NCBI GenBank assembly: GCA_009760855.2
Contig: WPIO01000041.1
Span: 2,364,501 to 2,428,500, forward strand
DNA length: 64,000 nt
From: Cristatella mucedo
Lineage: Eukaryota > Bryozoa > Phylactolaemata > Cristatellidae
Direction of reading: 5' to 3'
Part shown: positions 60,255 to 64,000 of the stretch, one piece after another
Layout of the letters: the number at the start of each line of letters is the position of its first letter
Position numbering within the stretch: position 1 is the first letter of the stretch
The notes under the pieces: generated by a model
Database searches by the model: none
What the model was told of the DNA's origin: nothing
The model's input: the letters and a program-made list of their open reading frames with translations, nothing else
Program-made: the position numbers and the translations under genes

Positions 60255-61196
60255 CTGTAGGACACCTTTGAAAATGCACGATCAAGATGACGGCTGCGAA
60301 TTTCTTCGGATGCAGCTTCAGCCGATGCAGCTGGTACAGAAATGGTTGCTCTATGGCAGTGGCACCAACCAAATCCAGTCATTGCTAATTGAAAGCTTGC
60401 CACCCGAGATTTAACAGCAATAATGGTTGCTCTGCTGTCTGTCTCTCTTAAACACGAGGTCTCCTGGATGCTAACCTCAATCTGGTAAGCCCTACTTAGA
60501 AAAATCCTCAGTCCACAATGAAGCTCATTAACTCATTACTTATTATTCATTAGCTCATACCAAGTTCTGCATGTTATTGTGGTGCAAGGTTTTCAACATG
60601 GCCTGGCAGCTGTCCCAGTTCAGGTACTAGAAATAGGTTGCAAACCCCACCGAAAGCAAAAGCATGATGTAAGCCAAGCGAATGAAATGGTCAGATTAGA
60701 GCAGGCAAAGTTAACAGACTAATAAGCAATGCTAGCACCAGTCGAAGTCTAACTACCCCTGCTTCTCCGAAATAAAAACCCGATATCTTCGCACGACTCT
60801 TTGGCATTTCTAAATATCATAGCTCACGTTAAGTGATACACGGGGCTCTCTTGAGGGAGACGCCCTGCTGGTCCATGCGCACGTTGGAGCACTGGGCGTG
60901 CACTCACATGCACGACGAGAGCTCTGGCGCAGTGCTTTTGTTTCGCCACAGCCAGCAGACCAGCAGCAGAGTAAGCACAAGAGCAGGTGAAACTGCTCAC
61001 CTTTGGCAACATAATCGACCTTTGGCTCCCTGGACACATGCTTTAACTACAAAGCTGTGTGGACTACTTTTTCTACCTCTCTCACTTAACACGGTACTTT
61101 TATGTGCTTTCGGTCGTACGCAACAATGTAGCACCCTTGTGATTCACGAGTCACGTGAGCTTGTGCACGCATGCTTGTGGAAAATAAGCGTAATTA

Positions 61197-61480
61197 TGTT
61201 AATATCAATAATGATCCCACATTCGTATAGCACCCTCCGAGAACTAGATCTCTTTCTAGGCACATTGCACATGCTGTAAAGGAAGTGTGACAATGTGGTT
61301 AGTGATAACATGCACAGTGCCAGGACGCATTAGCCTCAAATGGAAATTCACAAGGACCCGGCCAGTGATGTTAGGAAAATGTGTGCTTTCAGCACTTTTC
61401 TTGTAATGTCGTCGAGTCGGAGGATATCGAGACGTACGTCGAGACTGAATTCCAGGCAGTAGGAGCATTTCGAATGCATA
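61197..61480 (-). mobile_element. LINE-A 3' end, reverse
   Basis: ATAGCACCCTCCGAGAACTA, GGTTAGTGATAACATGCACA and GAATTCCAGGCAGTAGGAGC. Ends where a LINE-B 3' end begins. Confidence 0.7.
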
Positions 61481-61625
61481 TCTGCCTGCTGTAACTCCAC
61501 AGAGCAACGAGGACTAAATAGGTGCTATGCTGGAGTTTTTTATTGTAGCACATTCATAGCCTAATCGGCTTTCGGCATGCAAGTGGATAGCCGAGAGACT
61601 TTTTTCAAAGAGGTTTGATTGGGCA
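61480..61625 (-). mobile_element. LINE-B 3' end, reverse
   Basis: CTGTAACTCCACAGAGC, CATAGCCTAATCGGCTTTCG and GGATAGCCGAGAGACTT match the LINE-B 3' region in reverse. It lies directly against the end of a reverse LINE-A fragment. Confidence 0.7.
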
Positions 61626-61902
61626 TGCCTATCTAATAGCATCTTTACATTAAATGGACATCAAACGAAATTTAAATATACAGGATACAAAGGCCGATAG
61701 TACTAGAAGCAGACTAGTCTTCAGCTGTGTCAGATAACGCGAGCCAGCGACATTTCATCTACACACCTCAGAATTGTACTCAATAGCAACCCAAGCAGTC
61801 GTCGTGCCGGAAGTAGCAGGCTCAGTTAACAGCTGGCCGACATCGTGCCGAACTATGCGGTTGGGCACGTGCGCTTCCAACGAGCACGGGCAGCGTGCTT
61901 AC

Positions 61903-62275
61903 CTATCTAGAATACCGGCTAGCAGTTCGCTCTGCTGCCACGGCATCCACGACGTGTACAGCTCCGCGATTCGCTTGTTGCTGAGTATTCGGGCGACCCT
62001 CTGCTCGAGCAGCGTGGGCTCTCGGCTGCTGCCAGCGCCGCCAGTCAGCAGAGCGCCGGCTCCGAGGACCAGCTTCGGCAGTGCGGCCGTAGTAGTAGCT
62101 CCGTGTTGCTTTCGCTCGGCTGCATCATCGCCTGCTAGCGGTGCGGCCGGCTCGAAGGATGCTGGAGGTGAGCAAGCAAGCCTGGCTGACGTCAACGACG
62201 CTGCCGATGACGGGAAGCTGGCCGGCATGATGGCAGCAATCGCAAAAAGAATTTCACAGGCAGCTGAGGTGGAGT
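61903..62275 (-). CDS. Exon: Ala/Ser-rich segment ending in a Trp/Leu helical motif
   Basis: This is a 373-nt exon (2 nt + 123 codons + 2 nt). Its acceptor follows a pyrimidine-rich tract ending TTTTCGGCAG, and its donor is GATAG|GTAAGC. The first two thirds are Ala/Ser/Pro-rich and probably disordered. The C-terminal part reads as an amphipathic helical segment, LLEQRVARILSNKRIAELY, then SWMPWQQSELLAGILD. F-box proteins often have a W...Q..LL..LL element before the F-box, so this may be a related helical region; that is inference. The upstream exon was not found, and the following junction to 60.25 kb does not match in phase. Confidence 0.55.
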
Positions 62276-62369
62276 CTGCCGAAAACAAGAGAAGCGCAAA
62301 GCATAGTCACCAACTGCAATGCTTTCTGAGCCAGTTCCCTTAGATCAGTAAATCAGAATTGGTTGTATG

Positions 62370-62448
62370 TAATATAATATAATAGATATATAATATATAT
62401 ATATATATATATATTACATAATATAATAGATATATAATATAATAGAAC
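62370..62448. repeat. AT-rich repeat with ATATAATA duplication
   Basis: TAATATAATAGATATATAAT occurs on each side of a (TA)n core. Confidence 0.85.
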
Positions 62449-63186
62449 TCGATCAGGTTGTCGAGCCGAAGTGCATCACTCCAGTCTCTCCCCTCTCTTT
62501 CTCACAAGCACATGCGCACTCTCTTTTTCCCACTCACTTTCTTCTTCCTCACTCTTTCGCGCAAGCCACCGCAAGTGAACGAAGTTAACAGCAGAGATCT
62601 TGCTCAATTCCGCAGGAAAACCATGCCCCCTACGCAGATCTCGGGAATGCCAATGAAAAGAGCTGTGGCATGGAACGTACGTCGATCAGGGAGTTTCTAG
62701 CAGGCTCAGAGCAATGCTGCGATGCTTTCTCGAAAGGACGACAGGTCGCCCAGGGTATGGCGTTGTGCTACACACACGTCGAAGAGATCTATCCACAGAA
62801 TTAATCACTCGGCCCATTCGAGACGCCTGCTTCGACTAGCAAAGCAGCGGCAGCATCAGTTCACCTCTATAATAACGTGCTGTGATAGAAAGTCATCTCC
62901 GATGTCACTCAACCAGATAACGCTAGCCCAAACGCAAATGCAATCCTCGCCATGGCAGTCAAGGCTCGATAAATCTGACAGAATGCCCAAACTCGAGCAT
63001 TCGAAGAGAGAAACGGTCACGTGGCCTGCGATCTATTCCCCTTTCCACGGGAGCCGCGACGACCAAGTGCCGGTGTTATTAGTCGTAACCTTGCACCAAT
63101 CTGGGCTGCATTTAAAGAGATCGTCAGCTCGAAGCTAGAATCTCACTACAGTGGCAATGCTGAGACGACCTCAGACACATTCCTAA
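62449..63186. other. Unassigned stretch upstream of the first exon found
   Basis: A plus-strand pyrimidine-rich tract (62490-62560) precedes several AGs and short plus ORFs. No motif supports a gene. The missing 5' exons of the minus-strand gene may lie here or beyond 64 kb. Confidence 0.3.
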
Positions 63187-63445
63187 TAACAACAATAATA
63201 CACATAATAAAGCGCTCTCAGAGAACTCAATCTCTTTCTAGGTGCTTTACATTTGACGCAAAGGAAACACGATCGAGTGGAGAGTGGTATCATGCTTGAC
63301 AAACAACATGAATAACATGGTTAGGGGTGACATGCACTGGGTCAGCATGCAAGTGTGGTTAGTGGCAGCATGCAACAGTGCCAGCACACATAAGCACATT
63401 AAGGAAAAATCACAGGACCCACTAAATGCTGTCATAAATAGATTC
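63187..63445 (-). mobile_element. LINE-A 3' end, reverse
   Basis: AACAATAATACACATAATAA, GCGCTCTCAGAGAACTCAAT, then UTR to CACTAAATGCTGTCATAAAT. 5'-truncated. Confidence 0.85.
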
Positions 63446-64000
63446 TCCGTACCCTAATTACTCCAGATGGTTACTTTCCTAGCTATTTGGTGGTGGTGGG
63501 GGCAGTATTGTAGTGGCAGGGAATGAATGTCTCGAATTTGCAGCCGATTATGCCTCAGAGCATACTCAGGTATGGCCTAGGCCAGCGGCGGGAGCCCATT
63601 CAAAGTTTGGGGCTCTGACCATTGTTGGTAAACACTGTTGGTCATGCAATTCGGGAAGTGAAGTGGGGCACAAGTACTGCTTTTTTCCACTCTGGACAGG
63701 TAAACCAGTAACTTGCATGGTATGCTGGCAGAGCCACCGCTGAAGCCTCGTCACTAAAAGCATTTGCCAGACAGCCATATCTTAGCAGTCAGACCGTGAC
63801 TGGGCCTTCAGTCTACCATCTGCATTGTGAATCCAACCGAGTTCCTCTCAGCTATCGTAGGCTCTGGTGGATTTGCTGCCGGAGAGACAGGTTAAAGGCT
63901 GCAAATTGCATACGGATCTTTAGTAGCACTGAGGGGTACGGACCTAATTCCCTTAATCCGGATCATTTCAGGTTCGCACTGGTCACGGTCGAACGGCACG

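Noticed and set aside
60830-60960. Possible small exons between the two most upstream exons
   Set aside because: Donors such as GTGCAT|GTGAGT are good and one frame (TAPELSSC) would extend the helical motif, but the chain does not reach the 60.25-kb exon in phase.
63513-63743. Plus ORF with two CxxC pairs (CWSC, CMVC)
   Set aside because: Spacing does not fit a zinc-binding family I recognise, and there are no supporting splice signals or neighbours.

Overview
This window is metazoan nuclear DNA. It shows GT-AG spliced exons separated by kilobase-scale introns, an intron-containing tRNA-Leu gene, tRNA-derived SINEs, many 5'-truncated non-LTR retrotransposons and long (CT)n, (GA)n, (CA)n and (TA)n microsatellites. 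There are no bacterial-style operons. Repeat content and intron size fit an invertebrate, but I cannot place the phylum from sequence alone.

Gene content: I assembled, by eye, a series of minus-strand exons running from about 62.3 kb down to 9.8 kb. Reading frames and splice phases agree across most junctions. The encoded protein has long Ala/Ser/Gln-rich segments (62.3-50.9 kb), a Trp-containing helical segment followed by an F-box (47.2 and 37.3 kb), more low-complexity sequence (32.1-23.5 kb), and WD40 repeats (12.6-9.8 kb). The simplest reading is one F-box/WD40 gene, a substrate receptor of the SCF ubiquitin-ligase type, about 52 kb long in this window and open at both ends. Exon links are broken in three places (62-60 kb, 27-24 kb, 17-12.6 kb), where exons are missing from my model. 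The remaining blades of the WD40 propeller were not found below 9.76 kb.

A tRNA-Leu(CAA) gene with a 41-nt intron lies on the plus strand inside an intron of this gene. A SINE starts about 10 bp after it with no T-run in between.

Repeats fill most introns. LINE-A is a CR1/L2-like family ending in a GCGCC...GGCGC hairpin plus (ATT)n, with more than 30 fragments. LINE-B is a second, related family whose 3' end is gacggagatacatta. SINE-1 is tRNA-derived and carries a tail matching LINE-A; SINE-2 is tRNA-derived with a different body. One foldback DNA element with about 250-bp inverted repeats at 6.2-9.4 kb is split by a LINE-B copy. Several nested insertions give a relative insertion order.

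Layout: 0-5.8 kb repeats and minisatellites; 6.2-9.4 kb foldback element with LINE-B; 9.7-12.6 kb WD40 exons; 13-16 kb microsatellites, tRNA and SINEs; 16.8-23.8 kb three linker exons among LINE-A copies; 27.3-32.3 kb GC-rich exons; 33-46 kb mostly LINE-A/LINE-B, including the F-box exon at 37.3 kb; 47-62.3 kb the upstream exons with LINE copies and microsatellites between them; 62.4-64 kb mostly unassigned.
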